From assembly GCF_003217235.1 (NCBI RefSeq), contig NZ_QJTF01000003.1, positions 124,001 through 188,000 on the forward strand: DNA of 64,000 nt. Reading direction: 5' to 3'. Shown one piece after another: positions 1-8,150 of this stretch (positions are counted from its first letter, which is position 1; each line of letters starts with the position of its first letter). The notes under the pieces were generated by a model. The model did no database searches. It was given only the letters and a program-made list of their open reading frames with translations, and was not told the DNA's origin. The translations under genes were made by a program, and so were the position numbers. Source of the DNA: Paramesorhizobium leguminum. GTDB lineage: Bacteria > Pseudomonadota > Alphaproteobacteria > Rhizobiales > Rhizobiaceae.

Positions 1-57
1 GAAGCTCACACTCAAGGCCGAATATCACCGAATAGCGAGCGGAGGACAGAAGCATGA
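1..57 (+). CDS. Possible 3' end of an upstream prophage gene
   Basis: Frame 1 is open from the first base of the window and ends in a TGA that overlaps the ATG of the next gene (ATGA at 54-57), the same coupling seen throughout this operon. Only 18 codons are visible, so nothing can be said about function. A second frame is also open here, so the assignment is tentative. Confidence 0.3.
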   Translation, partial: EAHTQGRISPNSERRTEA

Positions 58-1112
58 CCGCATATCGAAATAGCGCGGACGAGGTGTCCGATACCTTCCA
101 GTCCGTTGGCGTTATCGCCGCGACCTTGGTCAACCGGTGGGCTTGGTGGCAGAAAGCCCTCGCCAATCCGTCATTGATCGGCACCAAGGAACTGCCGGTC
201 CACGAAAGCGAGCCTCAACAAGGCTATTACCGTACCCGCTTCAAGGGCCAACCGTGGGAGCCGGTCGCGATCTTCTACCCCGAAGGCTCTAACGAAATCG
301 TCGCATATCGCAACGGTCGCGAGGTCCGCGTCGATGAAATCTGGACATGGTGCTGCCGCTATCCCGTGACCTACGAGGCTTATCAGGCGGCGGTCGAGGG
401 CGAAGGTTGGCCCGACGATGACAAGACCGTTGCCGCCCAAGTGAAACCCCGCGAGGCGGTCCCCGGCGATAATTCCGGCGCCGCCGAGCCGACGGAAACG
501 ATCAAAGACCAGATCGATGCCGCGCTCGCCCGCTCGAATGCGTACGAGGTAATTTCCGACGACGAGACGGCGGCAAAGGCGCTCTCTCTCCGCAATCGGC
601 TAAACGAACTTTCCCGCGAAGCCGACAAGATCAGGACCAAGGAAAAGGAACCTCATCTCGAAGCCGGGAGGGCCGTGGACGCCAAATGGCAGCCATTGGT
701 GAGGAAGGCCAAGACCGGCGCGGATCAAGCCCGTGATGCCATCGGCGCGTGGGAAACCAAGAAACTGCAAGAGCAGCGCCGCCGCGAGCGTGAGGCCGAA
801 GAAGCGCGTATCGCCGCAGAGATGGCCGCACGCGAACAACAGGCCGATACCGCTGTGCTGGAAGCCCCGGCACCGGTTACCGCGCCGGTCGAAGTCGCCA
901 CGACCCCCATCAAGCCGACATACGGCAAAACCGCCAGCGTACAGGTGAAGACCGTCGTCAAGGACGTGACCGATTGGTCCGCGCTCGCCGTCTACATGAG
1001 CATCCATCCCGAAATGCAGGACCTGCTTCGCAAGCTCGCGCAGCGCGCGCTCGACGCTGGCCGTACGGGCATTCCCGGAATCACAACGACCGAAGAAGCA
1101 AAGGTGCGCTGA
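54..1112 (+). CDS. Prophage protein of unknown function with central coiled coil
   Basis: 352 residues, started at the ATG behind a GGAGGA ribosome site. The N-terminal 120 residues are Trp- and Tyr-rich and look globular. Residues about 150-265 are charged, Ala/Glu/Arg-rich and heptad-like, so a coiled coil is likely. A Pro/Ala/Val linker follows, then a short C-terminal helical segment. No catalytic motif was recognised. It is the first complete gene of a tightly overlapping + strand operon and lies two small genes before a RecT-like annealing protein, so a role in early phage DNA metabolism or recombination is plausible but is inferred only from position. Confidence 0.75.
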   Translation: MTAYRNSADEVSDTFQSVGVIAATLVNRWAWWQKALANPSLIGTKELPVHESEPQQGYYRTRFKGQPWEPVAIFYPEGSNEIVAYRNGREVRVDEIWTWCCRYPVTYEAYQAAVEGEGWPDDDKTVAAQVKPREAVPGDNSGAAEPTETIKDQIDAALARSNAYEVISDDETAAKALSLRNRLNELSREADKIRTKEKEPHLEAGRAVDAKWQPLVRKAKTGADQARDAIGAWETKKLQEQRRREREAEEARIAAEMAAREQQADTAVLEAPAPVTAPVEVATTPIKPTYGKTASVQVKTVVKDVTDWSALAVYMSIHPEMQDLLRKLAQRALDAGRTGIPGITTTEEAKVR

Positions 1113-1294
1113 TGTTTATCCGTCTTCTCCTCCTCGTGATCGCGCCGCCCGTGCTGATCTACACCTTCGCTGCTCGTGTTCTCTCCGAGTTCCTATCCTC
1201 GTTCAAATACGCGTGGTGGGACTGCCAGGAAGAGATGGCCGCCCTTCGCCGTGCCTGGGAAACAAAATCCATTCGACCGGAGGACTGGAAGTGA
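1112..1294 (+). CDS. Small single-pass membrane protein, prophage
   Basis: 60 residues. The ATG overlaps the stop of the preceding gene (TGATG). Residues about 3-24 form one strongly hydrophobic segment (FIRLLLLVIAPPVLIYTF), followed by a charged, Trp-containing tail likely to lie in the cytoplasm. The frame is open further upstream, but the coupled ATG is the sensible start. Function unknown; the size and topology resemble the many small membrane proteins phages place among their early genes. Confidence 0.6.
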   Translation: MFIRLLLLVIAPPVLIYTFAARVLSEFLSSFKYAWWDCQEEMAALRRAWETKSIRPEDWK

Positions 1295-1371
1295 CCGCTC
1301 CACCGCACACGGCCCGTTCGCTGACCGATGCTGACCCCATTAAACCCGCAGCCGATGATTGGAATTTCTGA
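1291..1371 (+). CDS. Putative 26-residue coupled ORF, prophage
   Basis: A GTG codon at 1291 overlaps the stop of the preceding gene (GTGA). It sits behind a strong GGAGGA ribosome site and opens a 26-codon frame. That frame ends in a TGA overlapping the ATG of the RecT-like gene, so both ends show exact ATGA/GTGA coupling. The product is polar (Asp/Pro-rich, ending DDWNF). It may be a real micro-protein or may only serve to carry ribosomes on to the next gene. Confidence 0.4.
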   Translation: MTAPPHTARSLTDADPIKPAADDWNF

Positions 1372-2291
1372 TGAACGCCGTCGTACAGCAAGAAACACCG
1401 CGCCTGCCATCTCTGCAATCTGGCGGCCAAGTTCGCGCCATTGTCCCACAAGACTTCGACGGCGCTTGGCGCATCGCGACCGCAGTATGCAAAGCCGGAA
1501 TGGCCCCGAAAGGCCTTGATACGCCAGAGAAAGCCATGGTGGCGATTATGCAGGGCATGGAGGTAGGGCTGACGCCTATGGCCGCTCTCCAGTCCATTGC
1601 GGTGGTAAACGGACGTCCTACCATCTGGGGCGACGGCGCAATCGGCCTTGTCCGTGGCTCTGGCAAGCTGGAGTGGATTAAGGAGCGGATCGAGGGCGAC
1701 GGTGAAAACATGGTCGCGGTCTGCGAGGTCAAGCGAAGGGCCGAGCCGGCACAAGAGCCTGCACGGTTTTCTGTCAACGACGCGAAAAAAGCTGGTCTGT
1801 GGGGCAAGCAAGGCCCGTGGCAGCAATATCCGAAGCGGATGTTGGCGATGCGCGCTCGCGCCTTCGCGCTGCGCGATGGGTTCGCTGATGTGCTGCGCGG
1901 TCTCGGAATTGCGGAAGAGGTTCAGGATATCCAGCCCATCCGAGATGTGACCCCGCCCACGCCGCCAAAGCCTCCCGTGCCGCCGGCAAATGCTATCGTT
2001 CACCACAGCGAAACCATCACCGCCGAATCCGCTATCCAGCAGGCGGAAGACATGCAGATCGAGCGCGAGGTGTCGGAAGATGATGACGCCGCTGCCCAGG
2101 TAGACGACACCACGTTTTTCGAGCGCCTAGAAGCCGATCTATCAGTCGTGACCGATATCGCCTCCCTTGAAGAGGTGTGGACCGCCGCCGATCCCATGGC
2201 CCGCTTCGAAGGCAAGCCGAACGGCGAGACGAACCAGAGCATCTCCCTTGCGATCCGCAAGCGCGCCGAGAAGCGCATGGGAGGTGCGTGA
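1371..2291 (+). CDS. RecT-like single-strand annealing protein, prophage
   Basis: 306 residues from the ATG that overlaps the previous stop; an in-frame ATG twelve bases earlier has poorer context. Residues about 60-105 hold the block GLTPMAALQSIAVVNGRPTI followed by a WGD and Gly-rich stretch, which resembles the conserved core of RecT/Redβ-type phage annealing proteins in alphaproteobacterial prophages. The C-terminal third is acidic with a Pro-rich linker (about 190-205). Such proteins coat single-stranded DNA ends and promote annealing, usually with a partner exonuclease, which is not visible in this window. Family assignment is from remembered resemblance. Confidence 0.68.
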   Translation: MNAVVQQETPRLPSLQSGGQVRAIVPQDFDGAWRIATAVCKAGMAPKGLDTPEKAMVAIMQGMEVGLTPMAALQSIAVVNGRPTIWGDGAIGLVRGSGKLEWIKERIEGDGENMVAVCEVKRRAEPAQEPARFSVNDAKKAGLWGKQGPWQQYPKRMLAMRARAFALRDGFADVLRGLGIAEEVQDIQPIRDVTPPTPPKPPVPPANAIVHHSETITAESAIQQAEDMQIEREVSEDDDAAAQVDDTTFFERLEADLSVVTDIASLEEVWTAADPMARFEGKPNGETNQSISLAIRKRAEKRMGGA

Positions 2292-2878
2292 TGGGAAGTA
2301 TTTGCTCAATAGATGGCTGCACGAGAAGTAGTTTCGGCCACGGTTATTGCAATGCGCATTATTCGCGCTGGAGACGACATGGATCTCCACTCGGAGGTTC
2401 TACACCTCGCGGATCATCAGCCGGTTCTCCGCGCCGATTCATTGATGAACTGCTTGTTCTAAGCGGAACTTACGAGTGCTTGAAGTGGCCATTCTCAACA
2501 TTTGCCAATGGTTATCCTTGCGTCAGAAGGAGCGGTAAAACTGCATCGGTCATAAGTTTAATTTGTGAAAAATTTCATGGACCTGCGCCGACGCCTAATC
2601 ACGAGGCTGCGCATTCATGCGGAAAGGGGCACGAGGGCTGCGTAAACCCGATGCACCTTTCGTGGAAAACAGGCGAAGAGAACGCCGCTGATAAAATCAA
2701 GCACGGAACATATGTGTGCGGAGAGCGACAGAACGGCGCTAAGCTAACGCCCGCTGCGGTTGTAGTGATCCGCTCTCTCCGTGGGAAGAAAACCCAGAAG
2801 GAGATAGGAGCGATGTTCGGCGTTAAACAATCCACAGTGAGAGATATCCAGCTTTATAGGAGTTGGACGCATGTCTAA
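2291..2878 (+). CDS. HNH homing-type endonuclease with C-terminal HTH
   Basis: 195 residues, starting at the ATG that overlaps the stop of the RecT-like gene. It has three parts. An N-terminal zinc-binding motif has Cys5, Cys10, Cys20 and His23, followed by a basic RWRRHG segment. A central HNH-type nuclease core carries His108, Cys110, Cys117, Asn119, His122 and Asn131. A C-terminal helix-turn-helix (about 150-188) includes TQKEIGAMFGVKQSTVRDI. This layout is common in free-standing phage homing nucleases. The DNA is visibly richer in A+T than its neighbours and the gene sits exactly between two coupled phage genes, both signs of insertion. Endonuclease activity is inferred from the motifs. 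Confidence 0.82.
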   Translation: MGSICSIDGCTRSSFGHGYCNAHYSRWRRHGSPLGGSTPRGSSAGSPRRFIDELLVLSGTYECLKWPFSTFANGYPCVRRSGKTASVISLICEKFHGPAPTPNHEAAHSCGKGHEGCVNPMHLSWKTGEENAADKIKHGTYVCGERQNGAKLTPAAVVVIRSLRGKKTQKEIGAMFGVKQSTVRDIQLYRSWTHV

Positions 2879-3662
2879 AGGAGAAGCCCCTGCCCTTCGG
2901 ATGCGCGTCGAGAACATGCGCCTGGTCCCGGCGACCAGCTACGACCAGGAGCGGCTTGCCAGCTATCGCAACGGCTCCGAACTCCGCGTCGTCGTCACGC
3001 AGAAGAAAAATGACGCGCTGTTGCGGAAGTATTTCGCCATTCTTGGCCGCGTCGTTGCTGACTGCAATACGCCTTGGAAAACCAAGGACCAAGCCAGTGA
3101 GGCGCTGAAGCTCGCACTTGGCGTGGTCGAGTTGAGCAAGACCGTTAACAACAATTTCATGCAGTACCCGCGCAGCCTGGCGGAACTGGACGAGCCGGAA
3201 TTCACTGAGTTCTTCGAACAGGCCATGGCGCTGTTGCAGAACATGACCGGCGTCGATCCGCTTACGCTTGGCGCGGAAGCCGGCGACGTTGGCGAAGATC
3301 AACCCACGCCTACGGCGACTGACCTCCCCGCGAAATCAGAGGATGGCGACAACCCCGGAGAGGTAGCCAATGACGCCGCGCCATCCTCTGCAACTCTTTC
3401 CGACGGCGACAAGAAGTCCCTCGCCTATCTGATCAAGCAGCTCGTGGCATCGGTCGGGCCTGACCCACAAGTGGTGATTGCCACATCGCAGGGCGTTGCA
3501 GCCGAATACCCGCATATGAGCGATTTCGCCAAGGAAAAGGCCCGCACTATCGTCAAGCAGTTTATGTCCGTCTGCGAAGGCAAGAACGAACTGAGCGACG
3601 CGCTTGAATATGTATGCGGTGTCGCCGGTATCGACCCGAAGGATGTGGAGGGGGCGGAATAA
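2871..3662 (+). CDS. DUF1367-like prophage protein
   Basis: 263 residues; the ATG lies 8 nt inside the end of the homing-nuclease gene, behind an AGGAG site. Residues about 40-140 carry the pattern of the phage DUF1367 family: a basic lead-in, RKYFAILGRVV, an Ala/Leu-rich helix with LKLALGVVEL, and a closing DEPEFTEFFEQAMALL block. A Ser/Pro/Ala-rich linker (about 145-180) joins a second helical domain of about 80 residues that I do not recognise. DUF1367 genes are found beside recombination and HNH genes in prophages; no biochemical role is established to my knowledge. Confidence 0.6.
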   Translation: MSKGEAPALRMRVENMRLVPATSYDQERLASYRNGSELRVVVTQKKNDALLRKYFAILGRVVADCNTPWKTKDQASEALKLALGVVELSKTVNNNFMQYPRSLAELDEPEFTEFFEQAMALLQNMTGVDPLTLGAEAGDVGEDQPTPTATDLPAKSEDGDNPGEVANDAAPSSATLSDGDKKSLAYLIKQLVASVGPDPQVVIATSQGVAAEYPHMSDFAKEKARTIVKQFMSVCEGKNELSDALEYVCGVAGIDPKDVEGAE

Positions 3663-4060
3663 TGCGCGCCGTACCCGAATGGGCCGGCGCGACCGACAAC
3701 GCCCCGCCGCCTCCTCGCGTCAAAGACCGTATCCGCGACCGCCAGGGCAACAAATGCGCCCTCACCGGCAAGCCTTTCGCGCCCGGCGACAAGATCGACT
3801 ACGACCACATCACGCCGCTCTGGCTGGGCGGAGCGAACCGGGAAAACAACCTTCAAGCCGTCCTGCATGACGCGCACAAGCGCAAGACGCAGATGGAGGC
3901 GACGGTCCGCGCCAAGGTCAACCGAACCCGCAAGAAGCACCGCGGCATCGGCAAAGAGCCGACAATGCCCGGCTCCCGCAATTCCTGTTTCAAAAAGCTC
4001 ATCACCGGCGAGGTCGTGGACCGCCGCACAGGTGAAGTCATAGGAGGATCACGGCCATGA
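3662..4060 (+). CDS. HNH endonuclease, prophage
   Basis: 132 residues, coupled to the previous gene by a TAATG overlap. A ββα-metal HNH core is clear: a CALTGKPF knuckle (residues 32-39), Asp48-His49 in DYDHITPLWLGG, Asn62/Asn63 in ENNLQAV, and His69/His72. A very basic tail follows (TRKKHRG). This is the general HNH architecture of small phage nucleases located after DUF1367-type genes. It lacks the DNA-binding helix-turn-helix and N-terminal Cys cluster of the HNH protein at 2291, so it is probably part of the phage's own programme rather than a homing element; that is an inference. Confidence 0.82.
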   Translation: MRAVPEWAGATDNAPPPPRVKDRIRDRQGNKCALTGKPFAPGDKIDYDHITPLWLGGANRENNLQAVLHDAHKRKTQMEATVRAKVNRTRKKHRGIGKEPTMPGSRNSCFKKLITGEVVDRRTGEVIGGSRP

Positions 4061-4578
4061 CCGCAATACTCAGACTGGCCTCGCCAGATCGCCAGATTGT
4101 CACCTGGGCGAAGCTGCGGGCGGCAAAAATGATATTCGACGGCCGGGACAGCCCGGCGGCTCGCCGCTACTTGATCGACTGCACACATTACCACGGCCCC
4201 ACGCAATGCCAGATCATCTTCTCTCGCGATACAGGGCACAACTCGTCCGGCTGGTGGAAAAACCCAGACTACGAGCGCTGCTATCATCTGTCACTCAGCT
4301 TTGTGGGCTTTGAGGCCGGTCGAAGCTATCCGCTTCCCTTCAATCATAAGATGGCCAGCAAATGGGCCGAGGCCTTCTATGGCGATGATATTTCGATGGT
4401 CTGGGTTGAGCCGCCATACTCCCCGGAAGGGAAGGCCCGCGAGGTCTATCACTATCGGCTGTTCTGCGATGAGACGTGGAAGCCCATCAAGCCGCGCGGC
4501 GAGGTTTATTCCCGCGAATGGACCCCGGCGGATTGGAAATCTTTCAGTGATTTACATGGAGAAATCAACAATGTCTAA
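4057..4578 (+). CDS. Prophage protein of unknown function
   Basis: 173 residues, started at the ATG of an ATGA overlap with the HNH gene and preceded by AGGAGG. It is rich in Trp, Tyr and His, with many Pro-bounded β-like segments and no membrane helix or recognisable motif. Position inside the early operon is the only clue to role. Confidence 0.7.
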   Translation: MTAILRLASPDRQIVTWAKLRAAKMIFDGRDSPAARRYLIDCTHYHGPTQCQIIFSRDTGHNSSGWWKNPDYERCYHLSLSFVGFEAGRSYPLPFNHKMASKWAEAFYGDDISMVWVEPPYSPEGKAREVYHYRLFCDETWKPIKPRGEVYSREWTPADWKSFSDLHGEINNV

Positions 4579-4981
4579 GCGCATAATTATCACTGCTGCA
4601 CTTATCGGCGCGGCCTCAACTTTATCCGCCTGCACAGACGCCGATGTCGCATCGCGGAACCTATCCAAAGCGGCTGATATGTTTGAGGTCAACCGCCGCA
4701 TCGTTTTCTATAACGGCATCACTGGCGCTTACATTCTCAGTGTAGAAGGCCTTTGCTCCATTGGAAATAACGACAAGGACCGCCAGGTAACGATCACCTG
4801 CAAAACCGGCCCCAATGCCTTCAAAAAGCATTTCCTCGGGCTGTCTGACAACGTGACGTATTTCGCCGAACAGTTGGAGCCTCAGGCGGTCAGCACCTAC
4901 CACTACCGCGTGGTCTTCAAGCCTCAGACGATCATCCCGGATGTAGATTTTCGGGGCGACGTTCAGGAACTGGTGAGGTAG
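4571..4981 (+). CDS. Small exported lipoprotein, prophage (β-sandwich lipoprotein type)
   Basis: 136 residues. A typical lipoprotein signal peptide is seen: basic MSKR, hydrophobic IIITAALIGAASTL, then the lipobox LSAC with the lipidated Cys at position 21. The mature part is β-rich and resembles proteins annotated as β-sandwich lipoproteins in prophages. The gene overlaps the previous one by 8 nt. Lipoproteins encoded among early phage genes are often superinfection-exclusion or conversion factors; that role is inference. Confidence 0.72.
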   Translation: MSKRIIITAALIGAASTLSACTDADVASRNLSKAADMFEVNRRIVFYNGITGAYILSVEGLCSIGNNDKDRQVTITCKTGPNAFKKHFLGLSDNVTYFAEQLEPQAVSTYHYRVVFKPQTIIPDVDFRGDVQELVR

Positions 4982-4986
4982 CAGCC

Positions 4987-5358
4987 ATGACCATATCCGA
5001 ACAGGCCATGAAGGCCGCAACCGAAGCCTATATGGCGACCGAAAGCATTGTGCTCGATGATGCCATTGAAGCCGCGCTGACTGCGGCGGAGCCGTACTTG
5101 CGAGCGCTGCCATCGAAAACCGGCGGTCCGGCATTCCCGCGCCCACAATCCGAAACATCAATGGGAGGCAATTACGAACAGGACGGCATGTCGCTTCGCG
5201 ATTGGTACGCGGGTCAGGCAATTATCGGCCTCATCCAAGGCTACGCGATTGCCTACGGCTCCCCAACCAATGCGATGGACGAAATGGCCCGCGAGGCGTT
5301 TAGCCTAGCCGACATTATGCTTCTCGCTCGCGACGGAGGTCTCCATGCAGACGCTTAA
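4987..5358 (+). CDS. Prophage protein of unknown function
   Basis: 123 residues. The N-terminal helix (residues 1-35, Ala-rich) is followed by GGPAFPRP and then DGMSLRDWYAGQAI, a signature I associate with a widespread family of small phage proteins of unknown function. A closing Ala/Leu helix includes a SLADIMLLAR segment. Its last 14 nt form one copy of a duplicated gene junction (see the repeat entry at 5345). Confidence 0.7.
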   Translation: MTISEQAMKAATEAYMATESIVLDDAIEAALTAAEPYLRALPSKTGGPAFPRPQSETSMGGNYEQDGMSLRDWYAGQAIIGLIQGYAIAYGSPTNAMDEMAREAFSLADIMLLARDGGLHADA

Positions 5359-5470
5359 TCCCGACACGGCGGTAATCCCCGCCGAGATCATGCGGGAGGC
5401 ATATCGCCTCTCTGCCACCATTGACCGGCAGCCCACTGCCCTGTTCGAACGCAGCGGAGGGCGGACGTGA
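5345..5470 (+). CDS. Small prophage ORF, 41 residues
   Basis: The ATG lies within the last codons of the upstream gene, downstream of a GGAGGT site, and the frame ends in a TGA overlapping the next ATG. The product starts MQTLNPDTA and is mostly helical with no recognisable domain. Its start is nearly identical to that of the gene at 5660 because the junction sequence is duplicated. Confidence 0.45.
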   Translation: MQTLNPDTAVIPAEIMREAYRLSATIDRQPTALFERSGGRT

Positions 5471-5673
5471 TGACTAAGCTGACGAAATCCATGCGCGCCT
5501 GTCTCGAATACCATAAATACAGCGAGCATCAGCCAGGGTATAGGTTCAGTCGCAAGACCATCGAGCGCGCCACTGAGCTTGGATACCTGACGAGTGATCC
5601 AGGCGGCTTTGATATAACGTCCGACGCCGGCCTCGCAGCACTGGCAGAGGGAGGCACCAATGCAGACGCTTAA
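5470..5673 (+). CDS. Small prophage protein, 67 residues
   Basis: Started at the ATG overlapping the previous stop; a GTG one codon earlier is also possible. The sequence is basic at the N-terminus and looks like a compact helical or winged-helix fold (FSRKTIERATELGYLTSD then ITSDAGLAAL), which would suit a small DNA-binding protein. No family was recognised. It ends with the second copy of the ADA-stop/MQTL-start junction. Confidence 0.6.
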   Translation: MTKLTKSMRACLEYHKYSEHQPGYRFSRKTIERATELGYLTSDPGGFDITSDAGLAALAEGGTNADA

Positions 5674-6388
5674 GCCCAGCGCAGCGGAAATCATCCGCGT
5701 CATTACCGATCTGCGCAATGCTATCTTGATCGATGACGACGAAGGATTGGCCGAACACGCGGAACCCATGATTGCGGCGAAGGAACTTATCGAGCGCCTT
5801 ACGCCCGCCGCCCCCACATCAACGCCGGTTGCCGATAACCCCGCGCCCGCCGACAAGGGCGGACTGGTGACGGTGGCGTGGGAAGCATCCAGCAGGATAC
5901 GGTCGAGAAGAGATGTGCCTTGGAGTGAATGGGATGACTGGAAGTCCTGCTCCAAGACGGAGCGGCGCGGCGCTAGCAGTGACGACCTATATGAGCGCCG
6001 TGTCCGCGCTCTCACACCCCTTGCCGAAGCCGAGCGCGAGATAGTGGCGCGGGATGAGGATAAGCATAAGCTATTTACAGAAGCGCTCGAATGGCGGTGG
6101 CAATCCCAGTGCGCCGAAGCCCGCGTGAAGGAGCTTGAGGCCGAGAACGCTGCACTTCGCCGCCAAGACGATCTAGCCGTGGCTAAACTTGCCGAGGCTA
6201 TGCGGGTGACCGAGCCGTTTGCGACGATCTTAAGCGGGTTCGATACGGACGAATTCAACGCGGGGAATTTCGATTATCAGTCGATAGTGCCTTTTCTCAA
6301 CGGGATGGATCATAGCATCACGATAGGCCACCTCCGCGCCGCCCGCGATTTCCGCAAGAAGATGGAGGGTGGCGATGCCTGTAAATGA
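5660..6388 (+). CDS. Prophage protein with coiled coil
   Basis: 242 residues; the ATG is 14 nt inside the previous gene. Residues about 1-50 are helical and acidic, about 50-70 are a Pro/Ala linker, and about 120-175 form a charged coiled coil (AEREIVARDEDKHKLFTEAL onward). The C-terminal 50 residues look globular. The mosaic, linker-rich layout resembles Ea22-like phage proteins, but no firm family assignment can be made. Confidence 0.65.
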   Translation: MQTLKPSAAEIIRVITDLRNAILIDDDEGLAEHAEPMIAAKELIERLTPAAPTSTPVADNPAPADKGGLVTVAWEASSRIRSRRDVPWSEWDDWKSCSKTERRGASSDDLYERRVRALTPLAEAEREIVARDEDKHKLFTEALEWRWQSQCAEARVKELEAENAALRRQDDLAVAKLAEAMRVTEPFATILSGFDTDEFNAGNFDYQSIVPFLNGMDHSITIGHLRAARDFRKKMEGGDACK

Positions 6389-7340
6389 TAAGGCCGTAGA
6401 CGCGGCAAAGACTGCCTATGCTGAAATTGCAGCAACACCCCCAGGCATCCCTGCCAATCACGATGGTGCATTGCGCGCCGCCCTTGAAGCCGCGCTCGCC
6501 CATGGTGAGCCGGTGGTGTGGGCCAAGACCAACGACGATGGAAGGCTGACGGAAGCCACAGATAAACCTTTCCTCGCGCAAACATGGATAGAGGACGGCT
6601 ACCACGTCCGCACCCTCTACGCCCACCCCGCCCCGCAGCCAAGCGGGGCGGTGCAGGTCAAGCCGTTGGAGTGGCACGGGAAAGGCTGGCCTCGTGCCGC
6701 ACCATCGATTGTCGGTATGTATAAGATATGGGCTGGCAATGATGTTTGGCTTGACGGTGAATGCCTCAACGAGATGGACCGGCATCCAGACTATACCGAG
6801 GACGAAGCCAAAGCCGCCGCGCTTGCCGATTACGAGCGCCGCGTCCTCTCCGCCATCGCCCAAGCGCCAGCGCCTATAGTGGCGGATGGGTGGCAGTCGT
6901 CCGAGAGCATCCCAACGGATGAAGGCGTAATCATTGAAGTGCAAATTCGAGAACGCCCAGAACGGTGGAATGCTGGGCGATTTGCTAAATTTTTCGATGG
7001 CGACACGCGCGAAGTGGTGTGGCGCTATCCAGACGCACCCCACCCCGCAAGCAAAGCTGATGAGTTGGCCGCAGCGCGCGCCGAGATCGAGCGGTTGCGG
7101 GGGCGATATGAAAATTGGAAGCCTATAACGACGCCGCCACATGAAGCCGAGAACCCTTCGAGCCTCTTGTGTTTTTGGTGTGAACCTTCAGACGAGGATG
7201 AAGGCTATTGGAGCACTGGTGTTTGGGACGAGAGGCCGGACAGCGCTGTTATGTGGTGCTCCGTCAACACGCCAGCCGGACCGCATTCAGAGCATTTCGC
7301 CGCCCTCAAAACAAACGCCAAGGCGGAGGAGAGATCATGA
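6375..7340 (+). CDS. Prophage mosaic protein with DUF551-like segments
   Basis: 321 residues from the ATG at 6375, chosen over a GTG two codons earlier because GGAGGGT is well spaced from the ATG. The N-terminal 40 residues form an Ala-rich helix of the type common in phage ORFs (AAKTAYAEIA). Two similar Trp-led blocks (about 175-225 and 243-300), each starting GW or NW and followed by a β-rich stretch and WxY or MWC, resemble the small DUF551-type module. A short coiled coil lies between them (LAAARAEIERLRGRYE). Function unknown; phage early regions often shuffle such modules. Confidence 0.62.
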   Translation: MPVNDKAVDAAKTAYAEIAATPPGIPANHDGALRAALEAALAHGEPVVWAKTNDDGRLTEATDKPFLAQTWIEDGYHVRTLYAHPAPQPSGAVQVKPLEWHGKGWPRAAPSIVGMYKIWAGNDVWLDGECLNEMDRHPDYTEDEAKAAALADYERRVLSAIAQAPAPIVADGWQSSESIPTDEGVIIEVQIRERPERWNAGRFAKFFDGDTREVVWRYPDAPHPASKADELAAARAEIERLRGRYENWKPITTPPHEAENPSSLLCFWCEPSDEDEGYWSTGVWDERPDSAVMWCSVNTPAGPHSEHFAALKTNAKAEERS

Positions 7341-7558
7341 GTATGGCGTGGGTCAGGAAATATTACAGCGTCCCGGCAAAACGCGGCGGTCGCATCGAAT
7401 ACACGGGCGGATGGAACGATAAATCCAAGTCTAGATTTGGCACCATTCGCAGCGCTTCCAGTGGTCGCCTCAGAATTCAACTAGATGGCGAGAAGCACGT
7501 TACCTATTTTCACCCGACTTGGGAAATCCGCTATCTCGACGCGGAGGCTCTCGCATGA
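7337..7558 (+). CDS. Small basic prophage protein
   Basis: 73 residues, coupled by ATGA overlap. Basic and β-rich (KRGGRIEYTGGWNDKSKSRF then RLRIQLDGEKHV), suggesting a small SH3-like or OB-like fold. No family was recognised. A second in-frame ATG two codons later is an alternative start. Confidence 0.6.
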   Translation: MSMAWVRKYYSVPAKRGGRIEYTGGWNDKSKSRFGTIRSASSGRLRIQLDGEKHVTYFHPTWEIRYLDAEALA

Positions 7559-7968
7559 ACCACGCTGATCTAATAGCGCGCCTGGAGGCGGCGAGCGGGC
7601 CGGATAGGGAGTTGGATTGCGCACTAGCAATCGCGGTCGATGGCTTTGTAATCGATGCGAATGAAAGCAACCGCTACGGCGAGCCACATTACTGCTTTCG
7701 ACACGCGGACGGAACTTACCGAATGCCAGGCCAAGCAGGTGATATGCTCGTACCGCGTTACACCGCCTCCATCGACGCCGCCATAGCGCTGGCGGAGCGG
7801 GTGTTGCCGGAGGGTCTGGCGCGATTATTGTTCGTGCGCAATTCCACCCCGACAAAGGCTGGGTTCGACTGGCCGGAAAAGAGCAAAATCCTCTATTTCG
7901 AGGGCGCAACACCCGCCATCGCCCTATGCATCGCAATCCTAAAGGCAAAAGAGGCGAGCAATGGCTGA
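7555..7968 (+). CDS. Prophage protein of unknown function
   Basis: 137 residues, ATGA-coupled. It opens with a short amphipathic helix followed by GPDRELDCALA, and has a central YTASIDAAIALAERVLPEG block. That pattern recurs in small proteins of alphaproteobacterial phages, in my recollection. No catalytic motif was seen. Its last codons (KEASN) and the following ribosome site form one copy of a duplicated junction. Confidence 0.68.
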   Translation: MNHADLIARLEAASGPDRELDCALAIAVDGFVIDANESNRYGEPHYCFRHADGTYRMPGQAGDMLVPRYTASIDAAIALAERVLPEGLARLLFVRNSTPTKAGFDWPEKSKILYFEGATPAIALCIAILKAKEASNG

Positions 7969-8150
7969 CCTCGTACTGCGCCCATCATCCCACTATCCCG
8001 ACAAGCCGTTCGCCCTGCAACTGCGCCATCATGGGCCGGTCGAAACAGAATATCGCACCCTATGCCGCGTCAACAGATCGACGGCGGATGAGATCATCAA
8101 CGCAGGCGGCGCGTTCTGGCTGCTTGGTGAGCCGAAGGAGGCGAGCAATG
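7951..8150 (+). repeat. Duplicated gene junction (13 bp, 7951-7963 and 8138-8150)
   Basis: GAGGCGAGCAATG occurs at 7951-7963 and 8138-8150. Each copy supplies the C-terminal EASN codons of one gene and the ribosome site and ATG of the next. Confidence 0.75.

Larger units (their letters stand above)
5345..5673 (+). repeat. Duplicated gene junction (14 bp, 5345-5358 and 5660-5673)
   Basis: The 14-nt sequence ATGCAGACGCTTAA occurs at 5345-5358 and again at 5660-5673. In both places it is at once the ADA-stop end of the upstream gene and the MQTL start of the downstream gene. Confidence 0.85.
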
